This document shows positions 41,057-48,591 of a DNA stretch of 64,000 nt, in pieces. The translations under genes and the position numbers were made by a program. Positions within the stretch are counted from its first letter, which is position 1; each line of letters starts with the position of its first letter. The notes below the pieces were generated by a model that was not told the DNA's origin, made no database searches, and was given only the letters and a program-made list of their open reading frames with translations. Source of the DNA: a virus; IMG/VR virus record IMGVR_UViG_3300042934_000594, positions 1 through 64,000 of that record. One strand, written 5' to 3'.

Positions 41057-41788
41057 ATGTTTCGTCGTCTGGTCGTAGAACAACGCCACCCCATGCAACG
41101 CGAAGAGGCGTTGTTGGTGGCCCATGCAGAAACCCTGGGTATCCCTGTTGAAGGGGTGTACCTCAAACACATGTCGCGTGGTTTCGTACGACCGGGCTCT
41201 GCGGATCTAGTGGCGGGAACGATCCAGTTCATGCAACACGCCGTGCGCCAGTATGGCAAAGAACTGGCTGAGCACACGCCATACCCCGAGTGCCTGAAAC
41301 CTTTCATGCACCGTAAGACTTGGCAACTGGACACCTTGGCTCAAGCCAAGGCCATGCTCGACAGCGGTCGCAAGTTCTTCATCAAGCCTGTGCACTGGAA
41401 AGTGTTCACCGGCTTTGTGGCTGAATACAGCGATGACTTTCGTTTCAACGGGGTGTCTAACCAGACGCCTGTGTATTTGTCTGAGGTCGTAGAGTTCATC
41501 GCCGAGTACCGAGCCTACGTGGCCCATGGTGAAGTCTTGACCGTGGAGTTTGCGGGAGGGGATGAACGCTGCGGAATGATTCCTCATCCTACCATCTTTG
41601 AAGCGGTGAAGATCCTGACGCAACACGGTGTGCCTGCGGGCTACGCCATTGACTTCGGGATCCTGACCACCGGCCAAACGGCACTGGTGGAACTCAACGA
41701 TGGTTTCTCCATCGGGGCTTACGGCAACATCACCGCCGAGCAATATTGGAAAGTGATCGCAGCACGCTGGCCAGAACTCATTAAATAG
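41057..41788 (+). CDS. ATP-grasp domain protein (DUF4343-like)
   Basis: ATP-grasp enzymes join a carboxylate to an amine or thiol through an acyl phosphate. Visible parts: FFIKPVHWKVFTGFV (near residue 111, nucleotide-binding lysine strand), PVYLSEVVEFIAEYRAYV (near 137, Glu at the adenine site) and ALVELNDGFSIGAYG (near 215, the E-x-N magnesium motif LVELND). This order matches phage and bacterial ATP-grasp proteins of the DUF4343 type, whose substrate is unknown. 243 residues is short, close to the catalytic core alone. Starts two bases after the previous stop. Confidence 0.75.
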   Translation: MFRRLVVEQRHPMQREEALLVAHAETLGIPVEGVYLKHMSRGFVRPGSADLVAGTIQFMQHAVRQYGKELAEHTPYPECLKPFMHRKTWQLDTLAQAKAMLDSGRKFFIKPVHWKVFTGFVAEYSDDFRFNGVSNQTPVYLSEVVEFIAEYRAYVAHGEVLTVEFAGGDERCGMIPHPTIFEAVKILTQHGVPAGYAIDFGILTTGQTALVELNDGFSIGAYGNITAEQYWKVIAARWPELIK

Positions 41789-41801
41789 ATTCGAGGTTTG
41801 C

Positions 41802-42182
41802 ATGGCCACACCCTTTCTGGACGAACTGGCAGCACTGTACATGGGGGTGTCTTCGGTCACCCCCGAGTGTCTGATCACCTTCCGTCCTAGGCAACAACCT
41901 GCCAACAATGAATACGCCCTGAAGGCCTTTACGGCTGACGGGGGTCACATGAAACTGGACGGCTACAGTTACTACACCCAGGTTAAGGGGACGTTGGTAC
42001 TGGTGCTGTCCCGCGACTCCCTGCGGCGCAATAACCATCTGGAGATAGCCTTCTACCTACACCGCAAAGGCGGTTGGTTAATGGACTACCCCAGTGCGTT
42101 GCGTTCCACGGACTTACCTCGGGAAGACTTTGAAATCTTCCAGAACCTGTTGTTAACGTTTCAGCGCAGCATGGTGCCTTAG
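41802..42182 (+). CDS. Hypothetical protein, 126 aa
   Basis: ATG 41802 follows TCGAGGTTTGC. Soluble, mixed alpha/beta, with no recognised motif. Lies 13 bases after the ATP-grasp gene in the same unit. Confidence 0.62.
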   Translation: MATPFLDELAALYMGVSSVTPECLITFRPRQQPANNEYALKAFTADGGHMKLDGYSYYTQVKGTLVLVLSRDSLRRNNHLEIAFYLHRKGGWLMDYPSALRSTDLPREDFEIFQNLLLTFQRSMVP

Positions 42183-42215
42183 GGCACCGTTCCATACCCT
42201 TCGAGGAGCAACACT

Positions 42216-43991
42216 ATGGCAGAAGAGAAACCCGTCATCGTCAGCGGTGACTATTATACCGCGTTGGAGAAAGCAGCCCCAGGACGGCATATTCGTCCTG
42301 AAGGGACCGCTGGCGAAGTCCACGTCACAGAGCGTAGTATTCCGATGCGCTCTCAAGGGGAAAGCGAGACCCGGCTTCCGCTGGGTAACGATGTCATCAT
42401 CAACAACATCCCAACCTTCAATCGCATGAACCACGGGCGTTTGCTGGAGAAACACCTGACAGAAATGGGGGGTTACAAGAATCAACCCAAGAACAACCCT
42501 GACGGCCGAGGGATGATCAATCCGTTTGACAGCTTTGCTGACCGCACGGGTCTGCTGCCTTCGCCTGAAGGAGACGAAGATCCAGAAGAAGAAGCGCTGA
42601 TGGCTGCATCACCTCTGTACAACCAGAAGTTTGTCGACATCCGCGACGTCATGGCGCAACTGCGTGACGAGCAGCCTGAAGGGTGGGAGCAGCAAGTAGC
42701 TGAGATGCAAGACTACCTGGACAACGTCCAGAAGCGCTTCTTTCCCCAAGAAGAACCCATTGACATGGAGGTACTGGCGCAGAAAGTGGCAGACGGGGAA
42801 CGACTGACCCCCTTGGAACACCGCGCTTACATCGAGCACATCTTGCAGGCGAATGAACTGACGTCAGCCGGTAAAACCCTGCTGACCGCAGCCACCCCAC
42901 TGTCGGACACGGAGTACGTGAACCGCAAGCTGCAATTGGGTGGCGTCCCGGAAGAAGAGACTTTAAGTTCTGCGCAGGAGAAGAAAGAACGGCGTAAGCT
43001 GGCCAATCGCGAACGCAAGATTGAAGCACGCATGGCTCAGGGCATGTCTCGTGAAGAGGCTGAGCGCAGCCTGGATTACAACTCCACTGCACTTAAGGAC
43101 AACTTGGCCCTCCAGCGCGATCTGGCGTTTGATAACGATCTGTTTAACCGGCGTTACGCCAGTCCGTTGCTCAAGGCACAGGCGTACGAGGAGCACATCG
43201 AAAGCATCCTGGAGACCAAGCCCTTTGGTTGGGAGCAGCGGATCATCACCTTGCGTAAGCAGCAGGCGGAGTTGTTAGCCCCTGTAGCCCCTGTGGTCGC
43301 CGTAGAGCCGCCCCCACCGCCACCGGTACTGGACTTCAGCACTGAAGACCTGGAATTGCCTGAGCGCTTTATCATCAAGGATCTGGAAGGCTTTAAGTTT
43401 GAGCCAGACACAAAGTTTGATGGGCTGCGCTTGCCGTACGAGTCGTGCTTGTTTGTGTTGGGTGAAGAACCGTTGCGTGCGGTGGTCTTGGCCACTCAGG
43501 AAGACGAAGACGTCATCAGTCTGAAATTGCTGTCCGAACAAAAGGCTGAATTGCCGTGGCACTCGATGGCCACGCTTTATGTCCGTCTGAACGGTAGCCG
43601 GGCTCGGCTTAAATGGGCTAACACCAAACGCACGCTGGACAAGCGTTTGGGCATGGTGTCGTCGGTCTTGGCGTTTCTGGCCGGTGAGCAGATCGGTGAC
43701 GTGGAAATCGAAACCGTGATCAACGCACCGATGGGTCGTGAGATCCCTCCACCGAAACCTGGCTACAGCTACAGCGTGGTCAGCATTGTTCACGAGCAAC
43801 GCAAAGCCAAGCGTCGGGACTGGCAGGGCGGTACGCATGCCTCACCACGGGAACACAAACGCAAAGGTCACTGGTGGCCGGGTAAGAAGGGCCTGATCTG
43901 GCGTCCCGCTACGATCGTTAACAAGGGTGTACTCGGCCGAGTCGAGAAAGAATACCACGTCACTAAACTAGAGGGAGGCCACGATGCCTAA
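42216..43991 (+). CDS. Large unknown protein, 591 aa, coiled-coil and linker
   Basis: ATG 42216 follows CGAGGAGCAACACT. Three parts: residues 1-110 with an acidic end (EGDEDPEEEALM); residues 110-360 helical and highly charged (QEKKERRKLANRERKIEARM), probably coiled coil; a short Pro-rich linker (VVAVEPPPPPPVLDF near 365); and residues 380-591, a globular part ending in a basic region (HEQRKAKRRDW...HKRKGHWWPGKKG). The end is strongly basic, suggesting nucleic-acid contact. No family recognised; its size and build suit a virion-associated or scaffold-like protein, but this is not shown. Confidence 0.62.
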   Translation: MAEEKPVIVSGDYYTALEKAAPGRHIRPEGTAGEVHVTERSIPMRSQGESETRLPLGNDVIINNIPTFNRMNHGRLLEKHLTEMGGYKNQPKNNPDGRGMINPFDSFADRTGLLPSPEGDEDPEEEALMAASPLYNQKFVDIRDVMAQLRDEQPEGWEQQVAEMQDYLDNVQKRFFPQEEPIDMEVLAQKVADGERLTPLEHRAYIEHILQANELTSAGKTLLTAATPLSDTEYVNRKLQLGGVPEEETLSSAQEKKERRKLANRERKIEARMAQGMSREEAERSLDYNSTALKDNLALQRDLAFDNDLFNRRYASPLLKAQAYEEHIESILETKPFGWEQRIITLRKQQAELLAPVAPVVAVEPPPPPPVLDFSTEDLELPERFIIKDLEGFKFEPDTKFDGLRLPYESCLFVLGEEPLRAVVLATQEDEDVISLKLLSEQKAELPWHSMATLYVRLNGSRARLKWANTKRTLDKRLGMVSSVLAFLAGEQIGDVEIETVINAPMGREIPPPKPGYSYSVVSIVHEQRKAKRRDWQGGTHASPREHKRKGHWWPGKKGLIWRPATIVNKGVLGRVEKEYHVTKLEGGHDA

Positions 43992-44724
43992 AGTAGCCAA
44001 GAGTAACCAAGCTTTCAAGATTATCGCCATCAATGTACCCCCTATTGGGGCACCTGAAGATGATACGTACCACCTGATCGGGCAAGAGCTGACTCAGCTC
44101 CTCAGTATCCCTAAAGAAGTCTACGACGTTTGGCAGCCGAAGATTGGTGGTTGGGTGGATTTCGAAAACACCACTCGCGGTTGTCAGCCCGGAGCCTACC
44201 CAGAGGCGATGGCTGTTTACCGTGAAGACCTTCTGCCCAACACCGTGGGGGACTTTGATGGGGACAGTCTGGGGGACCCTCTCAAGAAACCTGTTAACTT
44301 CAGCCGTTTGGACAAACTGTTCGAATACTCCAACGGTCGCAAGGACCCTTCGGTGCTGAACCTGGTTCAATCCATGCGGGTCTTCACCCGCCGGCATGGT
44401 GGTGCTTATGGCGCCATGCTGATCAACAACCGTGATCACGGTAACGATGCGTTCGAGATGATCGCTGAAGACTACGGCCTGAGTCATCACTTGAGCCAAC
44501 GCCCATGGTTCCCCTACCGTGAATCCGACACCGCCACGGGGGCAATCACTGCCCTGATGGACTTCCTCAATAACGAACTGACCCAAGATCGCGAGCAATT
44601 GATCAACTGGTCTGTCAACTGCGCCTTGTTTGAGTACAAGCTCAGTCAAGGCGGTGATGGTTACTACGACATCGCCACCGGCTGGTGCCTGAGCGCCGAA
44701 GAAGCTTACGCCCCACAGAAATAA
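43984..44724 (+). CDS. Hypothetical protein, 246 aa
   Basis: Starts eight bases inside the end of the preceding gene, after AGAGGGAGGCCACG, so translation is coupled. Soluble and globular, no membrane segment, no recognised family. Aromatic residues near the middle (HLSQRPWFPYRESD). Confidence 0.66.
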   Translation: MPKVAKSNQAFKIIAINVPPIGAPEDDTYHLIGQELTQLLSIPKEVYDVWQPKIGGWVDFENTTRGCQPGAYPEAMAVYREDLLPNTVGDFDGDSLGDPLKKPVNFSRLDKLFEYSNGRKDPSVLNLVQSMRVFTRRHGGAYGAMLINNRDHGNDAFEMIAEDYGLSHHLSQRPWFPYRESDTATGAITALMDFLNNELTQDREQLINWSVNCALFEYKLSQGGDGYYDIATGWCLSAEEAYAPQK

Positions 44725-44767
44725 ACTGAAGTTCCATTTCGTCACTAATACTCATTTGAGGTTTACC

Positions 44768-45190
44768 ATGCGTTTAATCACCCGTAAACAATTCCTGGAA
44801 CTCCCAGAAGACACTGAGGTATTGTATTCGCAGTACCACCCCATCGTGTTTGAAGGTTGGTCGATCAAGACCGGCAATACCGGTCGTAATGACTGGTGCT
44901 ACACCCGCCTGCAACCGGACGACATCGCTAACCGCGGTTCGGACGATCACTGCGACAAACTCTTCAACGCTGAGCGCCTGGTGTTGGACCCTAATCAACC
45001 TGAACTCCCGATGGACTTCGATTGCGGCGAACGTGACGGGTTGTATGAAGCCGACAATACGTTGATCGCGGTCTACTCGGAAGCGGACGTGTTGGCCATG
45101 GCTGAGCGATTGGTACGGCTGTTGCCTAACCACCGCCTGATCGACGCCGACGGTAACGACGTACCACGCCCTCCCATCGATGTCGACTAA
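44768..45190 (+). CDS. Hypothetical protein, 140 aa
   Basis: ATG 44768 follows TTGAGGTTTACC. Acidic, soluble, with an N-terminus MRLITRKQFLELPEDT and a possible beta-rich core. No family recognised. Confidence 0.64.
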   Translation: MRLITRKQFLELPEDTEVLYSQYHPIVFEGWSIKTGNTGRNDWCYTRLQPDDIANRGSDDHCDKLFNAERLVLDPNQPELPMDFDCGERDGLYEADNTLIAVYSEADVLAMAERLVRLLPNHRLIDADGNDVPRPPIDVD

Positions 45191-45200
45191 GGGGATTCCC

Positions 45201-45860
45201 GTGACTCCTCTTGAACGGCTGTTTCGTAAATACCCTCTCCAGGTAGGTAAGCATTACCGTCACGACGGCAAGCTTCGTCGGAACCAGAAGAAGACCTGCC
45301 CCTGGTTGGGTGAAGAAGTAGAAGTAATCAGGCAGTTGAAATCCGGGCTGTACCAAGTCCGGGTCATCAACTGCCGCTTCTCGTGGTTTGACCCTGAGAC
45401 GACTTACACCCTCCCCAAAAACGAGTTCTTGCCTATTCCGGGTACGGCGTACGATTACCCTGAGGATGTTTCAATGGGTCTGACCCTTAAGCAGGTCACT
45501 GAGAACAGCGATCTGATCTACATCGCCACCAGCGAAGGCATCGGCGCATTGATGCCCCGCAATACCCAGCTGCAACGGGTGCTGATGTTGTTGACAGAAC
45601 CTGGCAACGAGGTCTTCGACAACTACTTCAATTCCACCTGGTTCCCGATGGCACGGGGCGGCAGTGTGGAAGGCAATATGGCAGTGGTTGCGGACAAGGT
45701 CGCCACCTTGAACGAAGACCGCCTGGAAGACTTCGTCAAAGTAATCGTGTCGCATTGGCAAGCTATTGAAGACAACTTCAAATGGCCGCTGGAAGTTGAC
45801 TTTGACGCCGCTGTTAAACGAGAGGGCGAACTGGAACAAACCGTTGACCGCCTGCAATAA
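45201..45860 (+). CDS. Hypothetical protein, 219 aa, GTG start
   Basis: GTG 45201 is preceded by AAGGGGATTCCC at ideal spacing, better than ATG 45180, which lies inside the previous gene. The N-terminal 60 residues are basic; the rest is globular, ending in a helical QTVDRLQ. No family recognised. Confidence 0.62.
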   Translation: MTPLERLFRKYPLQVGKHYRHDGKLRRNQKKTCPWLGEEVEVIRQLKSGLYQVRVINCRFSWFDPETTYTLPKNEFLPIPGTAYDYPEDVSMGLTLKQVTENSDLIYIATSEGIGALMPRNTQLQRVLMLLTEPGNEVFDNYFNSTWFPMARGGSVEGNMAVVADKVATLNEDRLEDFVKVIVSHWQAIEDNFKWPLEVDFDAAVKREGELEQTVDRLQ

Positions 45861-45887
45861 CACCCACACCTAACGAGGAGCAACACC

Positions 45888-46181
45888 ATGAGCCGTACTT
45901 TGACTTGGGAACAAATCGTCAGTGCCGTCGACCGGCACGGCAACAGCGCCAATGGCCGTGAGGCCTGGGAAAATGAAGAAGACCTCGACACCGAGGAGAC
46001 TGCACTGATCGATGAAGACGACGGCGCAGTGATTGTGGTCGGCACCGACGATGGTGACGCCTGGATCAAAGAACACTCCTTGAAGTACCCTGATGGGGTA
46101 GTGGTCACGTACGAAAACGATCACCACCGCGAAACTTGCGTGCGTGATGTCCTGCCACGTTACATTGCTGATAAGCTCTAA
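45888..46181 (+). CDS. Acidic hypothetical protein, 97 aa
   Basis: ATG 45888 follows CGAGGAGCAACACC, the same ribosome site as at 42216. Very acidic (WENEEDLDTEETALIDEDDG). Possibly a DNA mimic or a charged partner protein, but no motif supports this. Nine bases before the next gene. Confidence 0.64.
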   Translation: MSRTLTWEQIVSAVDRHGNSANGREAWENEEDLDTEETALIDEDDGAVIVVGTDDGDAWIKEHSLKYPDGVVVTYENDHHRETCVRDVLPRYIADKL

Positions 46182-46189
46182 GGATTACC

Positions 46190-46498
46190 ATGGCTCTTGA
46201 ACCCTGTAATGACGATGTCTACAAGTACGGCGAAAGCTTAGGCTTCCACGACATGTCCAAAGAAAAGGCTGAAGAATACTGCAAGCAGCAAACCGAGGCA
46301 ACCGGTCGTCTGCACGACTGGCACTACGTCGGTGGTCGTGTGCACATCAAAGCCTTGCTCGCGTCGCCTGCCTCGGGTGACAGCGCATATGACGCTGCCG
46401 TGATCAAAGGTTACAAGGGTACGTTGGAGGAATGGAAGGTGGCTCTTGGAGCCGGTGCTTCTAAAGTTCTTCCTGACTCCAATACGGAGGCTTCCTAA
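46190..46498 (+). CDS. Hypothetical protein, 102 aa
   Basis: ATG 46190 follows AAGGATTACC. Helical N-terminus; the C-terminal DAAVIKGYKGTLEEWKVALGAG resembles the short Gly-X-E-W turns found in some fibre and peptide-carrier proteins. No family can be assigned. Confidence 0.62.
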   Translation: MALEPCNDDVYKYGESLGFHDMSKEKAEEYCKQQTEATGRLHDWHYVGGRVHIKALLASPASGDSAYDAAVIKGYKGTLEEWKVALGAGASKVLPDSNTEAS

Positions 46499-46499
46499 C

Positions 46500-46889
46500 A
46501 TGGAACCTCCGGATCCGTGTCTGCGTAAAGAAGATGGTCTCCTGCGCTACTTGGCATGGAATGCAGTCGCCTTGCTACTGTTAGGGTTGTTCTACCTCTA
46601 CATGGGGTTGATCCGCCCGTTCTTCTATGCCGTGGCCTACGTACGCAGCTGGTACCGTTGGCGGCATCACCGTGACCTGGGGTACCTCACCCTCGATTCA
46701 TTGATCGGCGCTTACAGTGACCGTTCTTCGAGTCTGGTGGCCCGAGCGTTTATAGAAGCCCATGGCGACTTCGTGCACACGTACGAGTTCGCCATCCGTC
46801 CGGGTTACCACCCCGCGCACGCCGTCATCGTGCTGCGCCACGGTAGGGACTGGGTCAAGGTTCCCACCCGTAACACTAACGCCCGTTAG
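46500..46889 (+). CDS. Membrane-anchored protein, 129 aa
   Basis: ATG 46500 follows CGGAGGCTTCCTAAC. One long hydrophobic segment lies at about residues 14-43 (WNAVALLLLGLFYLYMGL then PFFYAVAYV), with a basic stretch (WYRWRHHR) after it and a soluble C-terminal domain. Probably inner-membrane with the C-terminus in the cytoplasm. Last gene of its unit; terminator at 46898. Confidence 0.64.
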   Translation: MEPPDPCLRKEDGLLRYLAWNAVALLLLGLFYLYMGLIRPFFYAVAYVRSWYRWRHHRDLGYLTLDSLIGAYSDRSSSLVARAFIEAHGDFVHTYEFAIRPGYHPAHAVIVLRHGRDWVKVPTRNTNAR

Positions 46890-46897
46890 GACATAAC

Positions 46898-46920
46898 GCC
46901 CTCCCCGGTTTGGGGAGGGC
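46898..46920. terminator. Bidirectional terminator
   Basis: Stem GCCCTCCCC/GGGGAGGGC; CATAAC on the left and TTATGCCGTCTCTTTCTTTTTT on the right. It separates the + unit ending at 46889 from the - virion unit. Confidence 0.88.
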
Positions 46921-46944
46921 TTATGCCGTCTCTTTCTTTTTTGT

Positions 46945-48585
46945 TTACTGACCGCGTTGACGAACCACCAAAGCAGTAGTCGCCAATTGCAGGTCGGTTT
47001 CGTACGTACGGCGCAACCATTGGATCAACAGCAACTCGCCGTTGGCCAAATCGTTGTTCACCACCAGGGCTTGGTTCCACTGGCTGACCGCAAACTCGTA
47101 CGTGTTGTGTGCAAACACGAGGCGGAAGTGCGTCGGGTCTGGTGCGATCGCTTCCAAGTCTGGGTTGTACAGCGGCTCGGTACGTTCGAACAAGGTCTTA
47201 AGCCACAGGGCCTGTTCAGTGATACCGTTGGCCAACCGCAGGCGCCAGGAGTTGGTGTTGACGTATTCCAGATCGGCGATGAGGTCGCGACCGTAGCCTT
47301 GCGCCTGGTTGGGGGTGAAGAACACTTCCCAGTTCGCCGTGTCGGCTCCACCGTTGAGCAGCGCGAGTTGCACGTTCTGCACATGACGGTGAGGGGCAAA
47401 GCGCCCGTCGACTTTGTTCAGGTCCAGCGCGTAGGTCATCTTTTGGATGACGCCAAATGCCAGAGGGTCGAACGCGTTCGAGTTGACGCCCAGCTCCACG
47501 TACGGCGTGACGTTGTAGAACGTCTGCCGGTCGAGGTTGTACATCCAGAACTCCAGGCGGTAGCCTTTGGCTGCGCTGACCCAGAACGGGTAAACGAACA
47601 GCTTGACTTCGTACGCACCGTCAGCCGTGGTGGTGGTTGCCGTGTAGTCCATGACCAACGAACGATCCAGCGCTGGAGTGAGGTTATACGACACCTCATC
47701 TTCAGCCAGGGTGTACTTGAGGACCAACGGGAACTTTTGACCGACTTCGGTAGCGATGTAGTCATTCAAGCCCAACAACTGGAACTTGGAGTTCTGCACC
47801 GACATGCGGTTCTTGGAACCGTCGCTGTAATACACGACGGCCGTCATCGGCAAGGACTCAACCGTGACGTTGATCGGGAACTCGATCGTCTGCGGATCAG
47901 CCGAGGACAGGAACGGTGATTCCAGGGCAATGGCCTTGATGTAACGCTTGGAGGTGTCAGCCTGACGGTTAGCCGAGGAGTTAACAATCACCAATTGGTT
48001 CTTGCTGGCCGGTGTTCCGTTGCGGTAAGGCACCAGTGTTACGATCTCACCGTTGCTCAACTGCTCGGAGGTAAAGCCCACCGAGGGAATACGCACGGTC
48101 TTGTGCAGCGCCCCTGGGATTTCCATTTCTTCAAATGGAACCGATTCACCCAGGAAGTTACCGGAGGGATCAAAGAACGTCGAGATGACTTTACCGAACT
48201 CCTCCGACGTGTCAGTCCCCAGGAACACCTTGTAATGCGTGACATCCGTGGCGTAGGTGTGCAGGCGCACATCAGGCGACAGGGTGTGTGGGGTGACGGT
48301 CTGATCCAGGAACGCACGGTACGACTCATCGATCGTTCCTGGCCCATGACCGGTCAAGGTCAGGGAGACCCCCTCTTCCGTTGGCTGGGTGGGAGCGAAC
48401 CAAGGGCGCATCTTCGATTCACCAGTGGTGTAGTCCACCTCGGTGATCAGGAAATCCCCTTGGTCTTCGTCAAAGAGCTTGTCCCCGACGTTAGGCACCC
48501 AGGGACCACCGAAGGAGACGACTTCGCCTCGAGCCCAGTAGTGAAAGCCGCGATCGGGATCGCGGTAGTTGGTTGAAGTTGGCAC
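46945..48585 (-). CDS. Virion structural protein (inferred), 546 aa
   Basis: Lies in a three-gene - block with the 897- and 311-residue proteins, next to the tail sheath and tube genes, as in phiKZ where virion proteins precede the sheath. Sequence is beta-rich with many Thr and Tyr (VTVESLPMTAVVYYSDGSKN), without cysteine clusters or membrane segments, as usual for virion proteins. Codon use is C/G-ending. No enzymatic motif. Could be a tail or baseplate protein. It starts six bases after the preceding - gene ends. Confidence 0.6.
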   Translation of the reverse strand: MPTSTNYRDPDRGFHYWARGEVVSFGGPWVPNVGDKLFDEDQGDFLITEVDYTTGESKMRPWFAPTQPTEEGVSLTLTGHGPGTIDESYRAFLDQTVTPHTLSPDVRLHTYATDVTHYKVFLGTDTSEEFGKVISTFFDPSGNFLGESVPFEEMEIPGALHKTVRIPSVGFTSEQLSNGEIVTLVPYRNGTPASKNQLVIVNSSANRQADTSKRYIKAIALESPFLSSADPQTIEFPINVTVESLPMTAVVYYSDGSKNRMSVQNSKFQLLGLNDYIATEVGQKFPLVLKYTLAEDEVSYNLTPALDRSLVMDYTATTTTADGAYEVKLFVYPFWVSAAKGYRLEFWMYNLDRQTFYNVTPYVELGVNSNAFDPLAFGVIQKMTYALDLNKVDGRFAPHRHVQNVQLALLNGGADTANWEVFFTPNQAQGYGRDLIADLEYVNTNSWRLRLANGITEQALWLKTLFERTEPLYNPDLEAIAPDPTHFRLVFAHNTYEFAVSQWNQALVVNNDLANGELLLIQWLRRTYETDLQLATTALVVRQRGQ

Positions 48586-48591
48586 CGGATG

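Noticed and set aside
42216-43991. Phage nucleus shell protein (chimallin)
   Set aside because: The length (591) is similar, but the coiled-coil, proline linker and basic end do not fit the shell protein fold.
46957-47919. 320-residue + frame inside the 546-residue - virion gene
   Set aside because: Same antisense effect; it starts next to a terminator but has no Shine-Dalgarno and no family.
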